Assembly (NCBI RefSeq): GCF_020497125.1
Contig: NW_025422871.1
Coordinates: 62,001-126,000, forward strand
Origin: Mauremys mutica
Lineage: Eukaryota > Chordata > Testudines > Geoemydidae
Direction of reading: 5' to 3'
DNA length: 64,000 nucleotides
The position numbers and the translations under genes are program-made. This document shows, piece by piece, positions 13,500 through 24,913 of this stretch (its first letter is position 1; every line of letters begins with the position of its first letter). Below the pieces are notes generated by a model that was not told the DNA's origin, made no database searches, and saw only the letters and a program-made list of their open reading frames with translations.

Positions 13500-13765
13500 T
13501 CAGTCCCCCTAACAATCCCCCCCCACCATCACCTCAAGTCCCAGCAGCCTGTCCCTCGAGCACTCCTAGTACCCCCAGAGCCAGGCCCCCCAGCACCGCA
13601 TGTCCCAGGCAATGTCCCCTGCACCCCACCCAGCACCCACTCATCCATCCCCTCACATCCCCCACTGCCCCCCGCTTCCCCCACTCCTCCGGCATCCCAA
13701 CCACCCCCCTCTCCCTACACCCCACCCCACCTCCCCACTCCCCTCAGCGCGCCCCCCCACTCCCC
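13500..13765. repeat. C-rich (minus strand G-rich) low-complexity tract
   Basis: Long runs of C broken by A/T on the plus strand. The minus strand, which would be pre-mRNA just past the splice donor, is a series of G-runs able to form G-quadruplexes. It explains the long proline-rich open frames seen here. Confidence 0.7.
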
Positions 13766-13776
13766 GGCCCCGTTAC

Positions 13777-13915
13777 CTGGCGCGGGGGCGACCCGGGGGT
13801 GCCCGTGGCCGGCGGGGCTGCCTCTGCCCTGGCTGCGGGCTCCCTGCTCCGGGAGGCTCGGCCCGTGGAGGGGCGGCGGCGGCGGCGGCTGGAAGTGCGC
13901 GGCGGCCCCGCTCAT
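13777..13915 (-). CDS. Probable first coding exon of an unidentified gene
   Basis: On the minus strand an ATG at 13915 (context CTCGCCATGAG, with a purine at -3) opens a 46-codon frame plus one base. It ends at CCAG|GTAACG, a good splice donor with the GT at 13776-13775. The peptide starts MSGAAAHFQ, has a polyproline run (PPPPPP, about residues 10-15), and is otherwise Gly/Pro/Arg-rich, typical of a disordered N-terminus encoded in a CpG island. The same frame stays open upstream with further ATGs at 14275 and 14770. The true start could be earlier, but long open frames are expected at this GC content. I do not recognise the gene. The body would lie to the left, past position 1 or within the 13-kb AT-rich stretch. 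Confidence 0.45.
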
Positions 13916-14353
13916 GGCGAGGGTGAGGAAGCCGGAGCGGGACCGGGAGCGGGTGCGGGGCGGCTCCAGCAGCAGGAAGGGGGCCGGCGGGGAGGCGGCG
14001 GCGGGGGCCGGCGGCGGGGAGGGGAAGGCGGGCGGCAGCGGCGGCGGCGAGGGGAGGAAGGCGGCGGCAGCGGGAGGAGCCGCCGCTCTGCCGCTCAGCC
14101 CGGCTGCCGGGGCCGCCTCGCCGGCCTGGCCGGGGGGATCCAGGCGCCCGGCGGCCCGCGGCTCCTCGGCGCCGGCCCCCTGCTTGGCGGGGTCCCGCTC
14201 CCGCAGCCGGGCCGGGGGGAAGGGGCGGGCGTCGGGCTGCGCCGCGCGGGGCTGCGAGCTGGCGGCGATCGGCATCGGCTCGCCCGGCCGGCGGGGCCGG
14301 GGTCTCCCCAGCGGCAGGCGAGGCCGGGGCGCGGGGGGGAGCCCGCCGGGGAA

Positions 14354-14363
14354 ACTTACTTTG
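14354..14363 (-). other. Second splice-donor consensus in the CpG island
   Basis: The minus strand reads CAAA|GTAAGT, matching the ideal GTAAGT intron start, with the last exon base at 14360. It would end an alternative, probably non-coding first exon that starts upstream and splices past the 13915 ATG. Such paired donors are common in CpG-island genes with alternative 5' exons. Confidence 0.4.
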
Positions 14364-15085
14364 CTGGGGGGCGGGGAAAGGGCTGGAGCGGGGCCGCGCG
14401 GCGGGGAGGGGCCGCCCGGCTCCGGGGGCTCAGCCGCGCCAGAGAGAAAACAAAGGCGGCTGCCAGCCCGCGGTGCCCCCTCCCTGCGAGCCGCCGCGCC
14501 GCACCGGGGAAACGAAAGCGAAGGGCATCCGAGGGGCGGGGGGCGGCAGCGCCTCTCCCGGCCCGGCCGCCCGGCTCCGCTCGCCCGCCCGCGGCTCCCA
14601 GCCGCCTTTGTGTGCGCGCCCCTCGGCCCGCCTCCGGCCTGCTGGGGGGCGCCGCGCCCGGGCGCGGGGGGAACTTGCGGCCGCCTCAGCCGCCCTGGGC
14701 AAGAAAGTCTCGGCTGGCTCCGTCCCCCGGCGCTGCCCTGTCGCTGCGCGGCCTCGCCGCCCGGCAGCAATTACAGCGCGGAGCTCGCCCGCCCGCCCTG
14801 CGCCTTCCCACTTCCGTGCCCAGCCCGTCCGCTCGGAGCCCGCCAGCCAGGGGGCAGAGCTTCCCCGCCACACACCGGGGCCCTGCCCGGGGCTCCCCGC
14901 CGGCCGGCCGGCCCCGGCCAACCCACAAACTTTTCTCCCCCCGCCCCGCGCTAGCAGCCTGGGATCCAGCCCCGCTCTGCCCGCCCCATTGCTGCTGTGG
15001 GGAGCGGCGGGCGCCTTTAAATCGCCTGGCTGGGGCTTCCCAGCGCCGGCTTCACACAGCTCCCCAGCGCCGGCCGGGCCGGGGG

Positions 15086-16065
15086 GATAGCGGGGGGCAC
15101 TGGGACTAACACAGCGCTGCCTGGGGCCGGGGGGGCACTGAGACTAACACAGCGCTGCCCGGGCCGGGGGGATAGCGGGGGGCACTGGGACTAACACAGC
15201 GCGGGCCGGGGCCGGGGGGGCACTGAGACTAACACAGCGCTGCCCGGGCCGGGGGGGGCACTGGGACTAACACAGCGCTGCCCGGGCCGGGGGGGGGGGC
15301 CCTGGGACTAACCCCGCGCGGGCCGGGGCCGGGGGGGCACTGAGACTAACACAGCGCTCCCCGGGCCGGGGGGGGCACTGGGACTAACACAGCGCTGCCC
15401 GGGCCGGGGGGGGGCGGGGGCACTGGGACTAACACAGCGCTGCCCCGGGCCGGGGGGGGGCACTGGGACTAACACACCAGTGCCCGGGCCGGGGGGGCAC
15501 TGGGACTAACACAGCGCTGCCCCGGGGGGGGGGGGGGCACTGGGACTAACACAGCGGTGCCCGCGGGGGGGGGGCACCGGGACTAACACCGCGCTGCCCC
15601 GGGCCGGGGGGGGGCACTGGGACTAACACACCATTGCCCGGGCCGGGGGGGCACTGGGACTAACACAGCGCTGCCCGGGCCGGGGGGGGTGGTGGGGGGC
15701 ACTGGTCCTAACACGGCACTGCCCGGGCCGGGGGGGTGGTTGGGGGCACTGGGACTAACACAGCGCGGCCCGGGCCGGGGGGGGGTGGTTGGGGGCACTG
15801 GGACTAACACAGCGCTGCCCGGGCGGGGGGGGTGGTTGGGGGCACTGGGACAAACACAGCGCTGCCCGGGCGGGGGGGGGTGGTTGGGGGCACTGGGACT
15901 AACACAGCGCTGCCCGGGCCGGGGGGGGTGGTTGGGGGCACTGGGACTAACACAGCGCTGCCCGGGCCGGGGGGGGGGTTGGGGGCACTGGTACTAACAC
16001 AGCGCTGCCCGGCCCGGGGGGCGCGGGGCGCACTGGTACTAACACAGCGCGGGCCGGGGGAGGGG
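15086..16065. repeat. GC-rich minisatellite, about 23 copies
   Basis: A unit of about 35-48 bp is repeated about 23 times. Each carries 'cactgggactaacacagcg' followed by 'ctgcccgggcc' and a variable run of G. Units before about 15680 lack, and later ones contain, an added 'gtggttggg' segment, so the array has two sub-families. G-run length differs from copy to copy, as expected of slippage. Open frames across it are an artefact of the repeat. Confidence 0.92.
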
Positions 16066-16069
16066 GGAG

Positions 16070-17165
16070 GATGGCGGGGGGCAGCTGCTTGTCATGTTTC
16101 TTCCCCCTCACCCTTTTAAATAGCTCCAGGGCAAAGCAAAGTGAAGTGTGCTGGCCGCTGCGTGTCTGTACACGCGTGGCTCTCCATGCGTGTAGACAGA
16201 CACCGGCTACTGTCGTGCACGTGTGTGGATGCAATAAACCCAGCCCCGCCATGCAACGGTCCAGTCTGTTCTTAGTGGTGCGAAGGGGGTGGGGACAGCC
16301 GAGGGCTACCTGTTCTCAGAGCCTGTCCATGCATGGGCCTTTTGCACGCCCAGGTGCGCGCTGGCACGCGGGCCCCGGGGAGAAGTTGCACGCGCGCGGC
16401 CCGGGGAGAGAGAGAGGAGAAATGTGCAGAGATCAATGGCATTGGAAAGCCCTGAGCAGACCCAACACGCTGAGCCCGGAATCATCCTCACCCTCCTTCC
16501 CTTTCCCCCCTTTGTTCCCAGCCGCGCGGGGGAGGGAAACGCCACCCAGGGAGCCCTGGCTGCTGGGCATTCCGCCGGCAGCGTTGGGTGCTCAGCCCGT
16601 TCTCACACGCAGCAAATACCGGCGTCCCTCCCCCCAGCCCCCGGCAGCAGCTCTGGGGCAGCGCGGTAGCAGGCTGGCTTTGAAGCGCAGCTGAAGGGAA
16701 CCGCGTTTGCAATCCCTGCGCGGAGAGGCGTGGCGTGCATGAAAGCGGCATGCTTTCCGCGGGTTCGCTGCACCCCCCTGCAGCGGGCATGCTGGGCAGG
16801 GCAGGCGGGCGGCTGCTGCTGCGATCGATTGGGCGGCTGGGCGATTGCACAGGGCTGGTTGCTCCGCTCCGGGGCTGGCTCTCCGTCCAGCACGCGCGAG
16901 CGCTAGAGGGGCAGCCAGCCGGGCAGGGCTGGGCGAGCAGCCGCTGGACCGAGCAGGGGCCGGAGGCGGTGGGGGAGGGGAAGGAAGCAGTGATTTACAA
17001 GTACCCAGCGGCTGTTGCAGGGGAGAGAGCTGCCTGTGGTCAGGGCAGGGGCTGGCTTGGCTTCTGCTGCGCTGCCACCAACTTATTAACAGCACCTGCC
17101 CCACTGGTGGGTGCGCCTAGAAACCGAGAGTCCTGCATCGGGGGGTGTGCATGGCTCTGAGATCC
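16070..17165. other. Second GC-rich block, no gene assigned
   Basis: GC- and CpG-rich unique sequence upstream of the minisatellite. Open frames of 90-207 codons overlap on both strands and are Pro/Arg/Ala-rich without a domain, so I do not call them genes. It could be a divergent promoter or CpG shore. No splice pair or poly-A signal ties it to a transcript. Confidence 0.45.
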
Positions 17166-19344
17166 TGCCCCCCGCGGCCCTAGGAGCCTTGTGCTGCTCA
17201 TGCACCTGGCACAGGGAGTAAACCGTTGGAAGAAGTGTATTTACCCCCACATCATTGTTACAGAAAATTAACTATAAGGTTGCTTTAATGGGGGCGTGGG
17301 TGGTGGTGCCTATAGAAAAATGTGCACCTTGCTGTGATTTCATAGTGCAAGGCAGGGGTGCATGTGTTTTCAGTACTAGAGTAATCTTAAAAACTCACCC
17401 TTTTTAATTTTCTTTCCCTCTAAGGGTGAAGAAGTGGGTGCTTAATCGGTTAGTAGTTTCAACCCCTCTTGCCTGACTGTCAGGTCAATTAGTTACCTTC
17501 AGAGAAAGGGCTCTCATCTGCAGAGAGTGCAGTAGGACTTCAAATTCTCATGGGGGTTACATTCAACCAATGCAGGCTCCTGCCATGAAGATTAATTTTC
17601 ACTTAATAATCCCAGATGTTTAATTAGCATAGTGATGCCCAGTTCTGCTGTCAAAATCAATCAGGAAAAGTGTCTGGAAAGACAAACAGTTAATTTTGTT
17701 TAAGAACAAAACTGAAATGTTTGGCCAGGCTAAAACAAGACTTTTAAATTCCATTGATTTGCTTCCAAAAACAGTTTTAGTTCTGGAAGGAGTAAAATTC
17801 TCCAAAACTGCACTTTACTATTTCTTGGTGCTACGGATTAAGTTGACATTCCCATTTTATATAGAGAGTTTAATAAATCAGTACACTTTAATTAGTTATA
17901 ATATGTGACTGTATTCTGCAATATACAGCATATGGTGTTGGTAACATATCAATGACAAACATCTTTACCTTAATCCTTATACATTAAAAGATACCAAGTG
18001 GTTAGAGATTACTTTTTCCCTTACAATGAAAATCCTTACAGTAGTTGTGTATGTTAAAGCAAATGCACACATTGGCAATGTTATGCAGTTCAAAAACATA
18101 AAGTTTTCAGGGATAGTAAAGAAAATAATGTGAAAAAGTGACATTTTACTGAAAAAAAAGGAAGTCTTGGTAGCCAACAATGAGATTTACTACCTGGAAG
18201 GAGACATGCATTGTGTTGTATTTTAATGAGGACATTTACTTTGGCTCTTTATCTAAACTTACTAAAATCTTATTCATTGCATACTGCATTGTAACAATGC
18301 CATCTTTACATGCCACATGGTACAAAATATTGAGTAGGAAGAGGCTTCTGCTATTTTTTCTTTTTAAAGTATGGCAACAGTTAAAACCCATCACCAGGCC
18401 CCACCAAGAGCCATCTTTCCACTATATTTCCCTGAATATGGAGGCCACCTGGCAACATATACGCCCTGTGCCACCCACGCCAATTTCTTTTATTTATTTA
18501 TTTTTGTTACTCTATCTGGAGAGACATCACCTTGCCAACATCTGCCAGACAGGACGACTGTTTTCTGCAGCCTCGTGCTGAGAACCAGTGTACAGCAAGC
18601 CCCTTCACAGCCCACACCACCACATGAAGACTATGGAGGAAGGGCAATGGAAGGAAGAGGAGGATTTGGAGGGCAGCTGTTGATCACACCTCCAGTCCAT
18701 TCCTCTGGGGAAGTTGCTTTAAATTGTTCCTGCGCTTTCAATATCACGTATTTCTGAGTCATAGCACAGATTCACCCTTTCACAAGCCCTCCAAAAATTG
18801 GTAGGGTCAAAGCTTAGGGGATTTTCCTTCCTACAAAACAGTTTCCAAAGGGGCTCACTCCGTTAATTTGCCTCCTCAAATAGGTAATAAAAGGATAGTC
18901 CTGCCCTATCAATCTGCTTTGGCCATTTATCTAATTACCAAAGATTTGTCTTTCCAGTAGAAATGAGAAGGCTGCAGACCATCTGGAAGTTCAGGGCAAG
19001 CTCTACTTTTAATATGTGTGTCTAGGTTATGGAAGTGTAAAACCACAAAGTTTCTGGTGCATGATGGTTTATTTACTACCGGAGTTATGTTGTATTTCCT
19101 TACAAAGTTAGTTTAAATTTAAACCAAGACTTTGTAAGGTAATGTAACTGTTTGGTTAGATTTGGCTTTTTTCAGTGCATGGCTGCATAAAGACATCATT
19201 TTCCCACTTCTGAGATGAAGACAACTGGTACTATGCACCATTTAACAAAATGGTACTAACAGGGTCATTTATCAATAGTTTCCAGCAACCTGATCTAAGC
19301 AATATGTGACCAAATGCACCCTATAGTCACACCCTATACACTAT
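17166..19344. other. AT-rich intergenic stretch, nothing recognised
   Basis: No gene, RNA or clear repeat was seen. Open frames of up to 133 codons (18180-18581) and 128 codons (18371-18757) have no motif and overlap each other. Confidence 0.45.
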
Positions 19345-20980
19345 TGTAGTAATCTTTGTACAAAATATGCCTTGAGGTATCCTTTGCAAACTAATGACTC
19401 GCTGGTCAGTAACATGGTGAAATGTGTGTAATGACATTGTGTGCAAAGTTATGAATATGAGCTGAAATCATGACTGAAATATTTGACCAGACAAGTCTAG
19501 GGAGGGGTAATCCTGTTTCTCAGAGACAAAGGACGAGCTGATGCCTCAAGGCAGCTGTCATCAAAGTTGATGAGCACTCACCAGTGAAGTGGCCATTCTT
19601 TGGCAACGGGGAAGGAGGGAGTGGGTGGGGGGGGGCAGGAACAGATTGATCTGTATTTTAACAACATGGAACCTCTTTCACCTCGAGAGTCTGTATCCGT
19701 CCTCACAGTGGGAAGGAACTTTATGCAGGAGTAACCCTTAGGAAATGCATAGGACTGGACTATAAAATTGAGGAGCAAAAAACACCCCACGTATTCTTTC
19801 TTTCTTTCTCTCCCTTTCATTTAAGATGACAAAGAAACCCGCCTTTTGACTTTGGGAGAGATCCTGACATGAAAATTTGGTTAGCAGTGTTGTTGGGAAC
19901 ACTGTGACGAGTTGCTCCCCTTTAAGGTGCCACCTGATGTACTGGGATACCACTGAGCCTGCCTGTTCCGCCAGCCTGGGCCCCCTTTTACCCTGTCTTG
20001 CTGAGCCAGGCTCTTAAGCCTCCTCTAGCATGCACTCAGGCAGGGCCACACCCAGCTGCAGAAAGACACAGACACTCAGATCAGCTCTGGGAAGACTCAA
20101 CTTAAGGGACTTGCCCCAGCACTCAGGTGCCCACCTCCCTGGGAGTGCAGACCCAAAGGTATATTGTCTTGTGTTGTACAGGGATTTATACAGTGCAAGC
20201 TCATAAGAATTTGCCCTTTCCCTCAATGTGAAGAGAGATCTGCACAGCTTCTTGCTCACCACCAGTTAGAAATTGCATAAATGGGGTTTAATAATAAACA
20301 GAAACAAGTTTATTAACTATAACAGGCAGATTTGAAGTGATTATAAGGGATAGCAAACAGAACAAAGCAGATTACTGAGCAAATAAAACAAAATACATGA
20401 GCTAAGCTTAATACATTTTGTAACCTGTTTCTTGAGTGCAATTTCTGACCCTAAAGGTTATTTCTCTTTACAGACTGGACCTCTATCTCAGTCTGGACTC
20501 CCCCCTTTACCTTCCCTTCAGGTGTTTTTAGCAGTCCCTCTTCTTGGAGAGTCAGGCAAAATGGAGAGCCAGGAATGCCTTCCTTCCCAGCCTTAAATAT
20601 AATTTACATAAGGCAGGAAGCCTTTGTTTCCAGTGGAAAAGTACCAGCAGTGACCAAGGTGGGACTCTGTACCAAGTGACATCATCAGATGACCCTGCAG
20701 TGTCAAAGCAACATCCCAGGAAACTCCTCCGGATGGTGGGAGATTAGTATCTCCAAAGTTCTATTATCCTTCTTAAATGGTTCATCCAGGCTGATTGCTT
20801 ACTGTCTGGAGGGCGTTCCCCCAAATATACACCCAGTTGTAACTGTTACAAAGTCAATATTCCCAGCTTCAGATACAGAAATGATACATGCACGCAAATT
20901 GGATAATCACATTCAGTAAATTGTAACCTTTCCAATGATACCTTACAAGACCCACCTTGCATAAAATATATCAGTTATGC

Positions 20981-22209
20981 CAGGGGTCTCAAACATGTGG
21001 CCCGCGGGCCGCATGCGGCCCGCGGAGCTCTTCCCTGCGGCCCACGGAGCTCCCCAGGGCCGCCCAGAGGGGGGGGCAAAGGGGGCAATTTGCCCCGGGC
21101 TCCGCAGGGGCCCCCAAGAGAAAAGCGGAGGCTCCCGCCTCCGCCCCTCTCTGGAGCCTCAGCGCATAGAGCGCCGAGTCTCCGTCCGAGCGCCTGAGCC
21201 CCGCCCCGATCCGAGCCGCGTGGGGAGGGGGCGGGGCTGGGAGCTCTGGGCTGAGCGCTGCGCTCGGTGTGGAGCTCCCAGCCCCGCCCCCTCACCACGC
21301 GGCTCTGAGCGGGACGAAGCTCAGCCCTCGCCAGAGACGCGCTCGGGTAAGGGGGGGGGGGAAGCGGGAGCCGCCGGGGCCGGGCCGGGGCCTGGGTGGG
21401 AGGCGGGACCCGCCGGGGCCGGGGCCGGGCCGTGGGGGGGGGGGAAGGGAAGCAAGACCCGCCGGGCCGGGCCGGGGGGGGGGGGAGGGAAGCGGGACCC
21501 GCCGGGCCGGGCCGGGGGGGGGGGGACGGGAAGCGAGACCCGCCGGGCCGGGCCGGGGGGGGGGGGAAGGGAAGCGAGACCCGCTGGGCCGGGCCGGGGG
21601 TGGGGAAGGGAAGCGAGACCCGCCGGGGCCGGGGGGGGGGGGGGGCGGGAAGCGAGACCCGCCGGGGCCGGGCCGGGCCGGGGGGGGGGGAAGGGAAGTG
21701 AGACTCGCGGGGGCCGGGCCGGGGGGGGGGGCGGGCAGCGAGACCCGCCGGGCCGGGCCGGGGGTGGGGAAGGGAAGCGAGACTCGCCGGGCCGGGGGTG
21801 GGGAAGGGAAGCGAGACCCGCCGGGGCCGGGCCGGGGGGTGGGGGAGGGAAGCGGGACCGGCCGGGGTGGGGAAAAGAGGGACCCGCCGCCGCCGCCGAA
21901 GCGCAGCCCGGTCTTCGGCGGTGGGGGGCCCCTTCTGTTCCGGGACCCGCCGCCTAAGTGCCCCGCCGCCAAGCCACCAAACAGCTGTTGGTGGCGCTTA
22001 GCACTTTCCAGGAGGGAGGGGGGAGGAGCGGGGAGCCGCGCGCTTAGGGGAGGAGGTGGAGAAGAGACAGGGCAGGGGCGGGGCCTCATGGAAGGGGTGG
22101 ATTGGGGGTGGGGCCAGGGGCAGCAAGGGGGCGTGTCAGTGATGCGGCCCTCGGGCCAATGCACTAGTCCTCATGCGGCCCTCGGGGTCATTTGAGTTTG
22201 AGACCCCTG
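20981..22209. mobile_element. Non-autonomous hAT element with internal GC minisatellite (1229 bp)
   Basis: The termini are CAGGGGTCTCAAAC and GTTTGAGACCCCTG, a perfect 14-bp inverted repeat. The 8-bp duplication AGTTATGC is perfect (20973-20980 and 22210-22217). Subterminal 'gcggcccgcgg' and 'gatgcggccctcggg' words match this hAT family. The interior is a GC-rich tandem array, not transposase. Confidence 0.93.
21340..21885. repeat. GC-rich minisatellite inside the hAT element
   Basis: About a dozen units of roughly 40 bp, each with 'ggaagcgagacccgccgggc' followed by 'cgggcc' and a run of 8-12 G. The array explains the long Gly/Arg/Pro open frames on both strands, which should not be read as proteins. 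Confidence 0.88.
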
Positions 22210-22716
22210 AGTTATGCCATATCATAAGCATATTTCCATAAAGACTGGGGTGTAACATCACAAACACATTGTAAGGATTTTACCTAGAACCAAGTCTAGT
22301 TTGTTAAATTTTAGTTACTAGAAAGCATTTTCTTTTTCCTCTTGTAACCATTTCTGACTTTAATGCCTATTACTTGTACTCACTTAAAATCTATGTTTGT
22401 GGTTGAATGTTTGTTTTTTTTTTTTTAATCAAAACTAATCCAACATCACGTTTAACTTGAATTGTTTGGTAACTCCAATTGTAGTAGCAAACTGTTGGAT
22501 ATTGATCCCTTACAGGGGACAATGGACCTTTTATATCTAAACTGTCCAGGAGGGGGCTGGACAGTGCAAAATGTGTTTGTGGGGAAAAATCTGGGACTTG
22601 GAGTATGTTGGGGTCACCCTGCAGGTAGTAACCAAGGCTGCTGGAAGCCAGAGCGTGGCTGGTGTGTTGCTGACAGGCTGCAGGGGTCAGAGTTGCTGGA
22701 CCAGGTCTGTAACTAT

Positions 22717-24767
22717 ACAAAGACTCAGGATGTGATGTTCATGCTGTTAGGCTATTTGTGAGCACCCCAGGTGAGGATCTATAACAACAAAGCATTGCGA
22801 GGTACCCCAGGGCAGGTAGTGACGATCCCTCATTGTTCTGGATTGCACCCCAGAATGTGATAGCATGTCTGTCTTTTTCTATGTAATCAGCCTTTTCACT
22901 CTCAATACTGCAGTGATCAGAAATCCATGGCAAGCTAAATATTAAACATTTCATTTAGTTTCAAGCCAGTCAAAGCTCACCAGTTTGATAAAGAATGAAA
23001 ATTTGATGTTAAAAATTTTGCTACAGATCTGGAGTAATTATTTGGTGTGTTATTTTTTTTCCACAGCAACTATTTTTAACAAATTGCTCAATTATGTTTT
23101 TGTTTTTAAAAGAAAAGTGAAGTATGTCCTATAAATCAATAAAAATCCCCAATCTTCTATCAGAATCTTACCTGTAATGTGCTTTTCACTGCTCTCAATA
23201 TAATCCACTATTGGAAATGATTATATTAGATATTGTTTCACCGAGAATTAAACTCACCCCATAGAAGAACCTATCCTAGGTATCACTTAAGCCCCATAAT
23301 AAAGGCTCAAGTGGTGCTTAAGGCCTCTGCACTGAGTGATTTTAATCCTGAATGCTTTAATTATCTGTATCCCCTGACCCAGCTAGTGCTGTTCAATGCC
23401 TTCCCAAGGGCTTGGCTAGAGGGGGGCATGGATGAAGGCTACCTGGTTAATGTTTCACTCCAACCCTGCCGTGACACTGGTACGCTGGGGAAAGCAACCA
23501 GAAGATATGGTGAATGTGTTCATTAGCTACCCCATCTCTACAGAGATTTTGCAACTCCATAGGCAAATAAAGAAGGCTGGCCATTTCCCCAGGGGACATG
23601 CACAACCAGTGTTGTAATCCCTCCACCACCAATTTACCATTAAAATAGTTGAAGACCTGAGAAATTAAACTGACAAGTCTGGCAATGGTGCCCTCTGATT
23701 TGTCATCATGTGCAAGACATAGAATTGTCCTTTCCAGTATGGGAAGTGGAGCTAAACGCACTAGTCTAATGTAACTTACTACAAGGGGTTATGTTATATC
23801 AATTCCATTCCCAGAGACCCCTTATGCTCTCTGTAGAGGCAGGGTGATTAGTCATTATTTAGTATGGGCCCAGACTTGCCAAGTGTGTAACACTCTCAAC
23901 TCCAGGTTGAAAGGAAATGAAAGCACTCAGCAGATATCAGGATTGGGCCCACAAGTTCCAAAAAGGGGGAATCCCATATAGGCCTTAGCTGGAAGAATGC
24001 TACTCACAGGGCAGAATTAGAAATGTGGAGACCAGAAAATGGGGGATCCTCAGGAGTCACTCAAGGAAACACAGATTTCCCAGGAAACAAATATTGGCAG
24101 CTGTATTGCATGTAACTGTTTTTGAGTCCTTATCTCTCCAATGAGATGACATTTTCCTAATACAAATTAACTTTGAACAGCATCACAGAAGTCTTAGAAC
24201 AGTCACATGTAGCCTACCCTACAGTTCCCTGCTCTAGGCGTACGTACTGGTACTGAGCTTAATTATTTTCAATATAACATAGCTACGCTCATCTTTAACA
24301 ACAAAAATTTAAAGCTCTGAAATAGATTTCACTGAGTGGCAACATCTCATGCTATGCAAAGCTCAGTAAGGAGATGAAAAAGAAAAGCGAAGCTGAGCAA
24401 ACATCACAGTTGAAGAGCATGTAGAATTACTTGCTTATTAGTAAACAAACAGAAGCAAGGAACATAGGTGACGAGAAATGTTTTGCCTGTGGATGTGGAA
24501 AAAACTAGTTTATGGGTTGCAGCACGTGACATAATTTACTCTTTAGATTCCATCTGTTGTCACCTGCAGGGTCCTAAGAACCTCCTCTCATTATGCAATT
24601 GAAGAATATCATTCATTTGGGTGTAGAATTAATATGGTTATCCCTTCTGATCCAAGTGGTTAGCCAAAAAATCAGAGCCTTATAAGCTGCTCCAGTTAGG
24701 AGGAGAAATTGGTGAGAGTCAGTTATTTCTTTGATGGAATTTTGTTCATTTACAAGGAAGCAGAGAT
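22717..24767. other. Intergenic stretch, nothing recognised
   Basis: Mixed-composition sequence with open frames below about 105 codons and no domain. It may include old repeats around 23230-23760 that I could not name. Confidence 0.4.
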
Positions 24768-24913
24768 CAGTGGTTCTCAGCCAGGAGTACATATACCCAT
24801 CAGGGTACACAGAGGTCTTCCAGGGGTATAGAATCATAGAATCTCAAGGTTGGAAGGGATCTCAGGAGGTCATCTAGTCCAACCCCCTGCTCAAAGCAGG
24901 ACCAAACCCAACT

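Larger units (their letters stand above)
13770..15070 (-). promoter_or_regulatory. CpG-island promoter, minus-strand gene
   Basis: About 1.3 kb of very GC-rich sequence packed with CG dinucleotides and GC boxes, standing between an AT-rich left side and a GC minisatellite. Two splice-donor-like sites read leftwards (13777 and 14360) and suggest minus-strand transcription. No clear TATA box was seen, which is normal for CpG-island promoters with dispersed start sites. Confidence 0.75.
19903..22262 (-). mobile_element. Solo LTR, minus strand, inserted in the outer LTR
   Basis: Begins TGTGACGAGTTGC and ends TAACATCACA, with canonical TG...CA ends. It is flanked by a perfect 5-bp duplication, AACAC (19898-19902 and 22263-22267). 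Sense is minus, judged from the 'tgtgatgttacaccccag' start and the AATAAA near 20310 on that strand. Removing the hAT element and its duplication leaves about 1.12 kb. No gag/pol/env is present, so it formed by LTR-LTR recombination. Confidence 0.8.
19345..22711 (+). mobile_element. Outer solo LTR, plus strand (split by later insertion)
   Basis: A TGTAG start at 19345 and a TA end at 22711 are flanked by the same 5 bp, ACTAT (19340-19344 and 22712-22716). The left part has a TATAAAA box near 19759 in plus orientation. The right part (22268-22711) reads like the R-U5 half of the same LTR. The two halves are separated by the inserted LTR at 19903-22262, and without it the unit is about 1 kb. 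The end is TA rather than CA, so the right boundary is less sure. No internal retroviral or Gypsy genes are present. Confidence 0.5.

Noticed and set aside
13715..14770. Minus-strand 351-codon frame as a single-exon gene
   Set aside because: It crosses a good splice donor at 13777 and a C-rich tract. Only the part up to the donor is kept as a likely exon.
13463..15109. Plus-strand open frames of 548 and 493 codons
   Set aside because: They run through a CpG island where stop codons are rare, overlap other long frames on both strands, and have only Pro/Arg/Ala/Gly-rich sequence with no domain.
15086..16065. CRISPR-like regular repeat
   Set aside because: Units are contiguous without unique spacers, and the DNA is vertebrate. 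It is a minisatellite.
15583..16252. Gly/Pro repeat proteins across the minisatellite
   Set aside because: The frames are the repeat unit translated. They exist in several frames and on both strands.
18180..18757. Overlapping 133- and 128-codon frames
   Set aside because: They are in different frames over the same AT-rich sequence, with no motif or splice context.
20977..22195. Frames of 326, 308 and 290 codons
   Set aside because: They lie within a hAT element and its GC minisatellite, on both strands, with no conserved domain.
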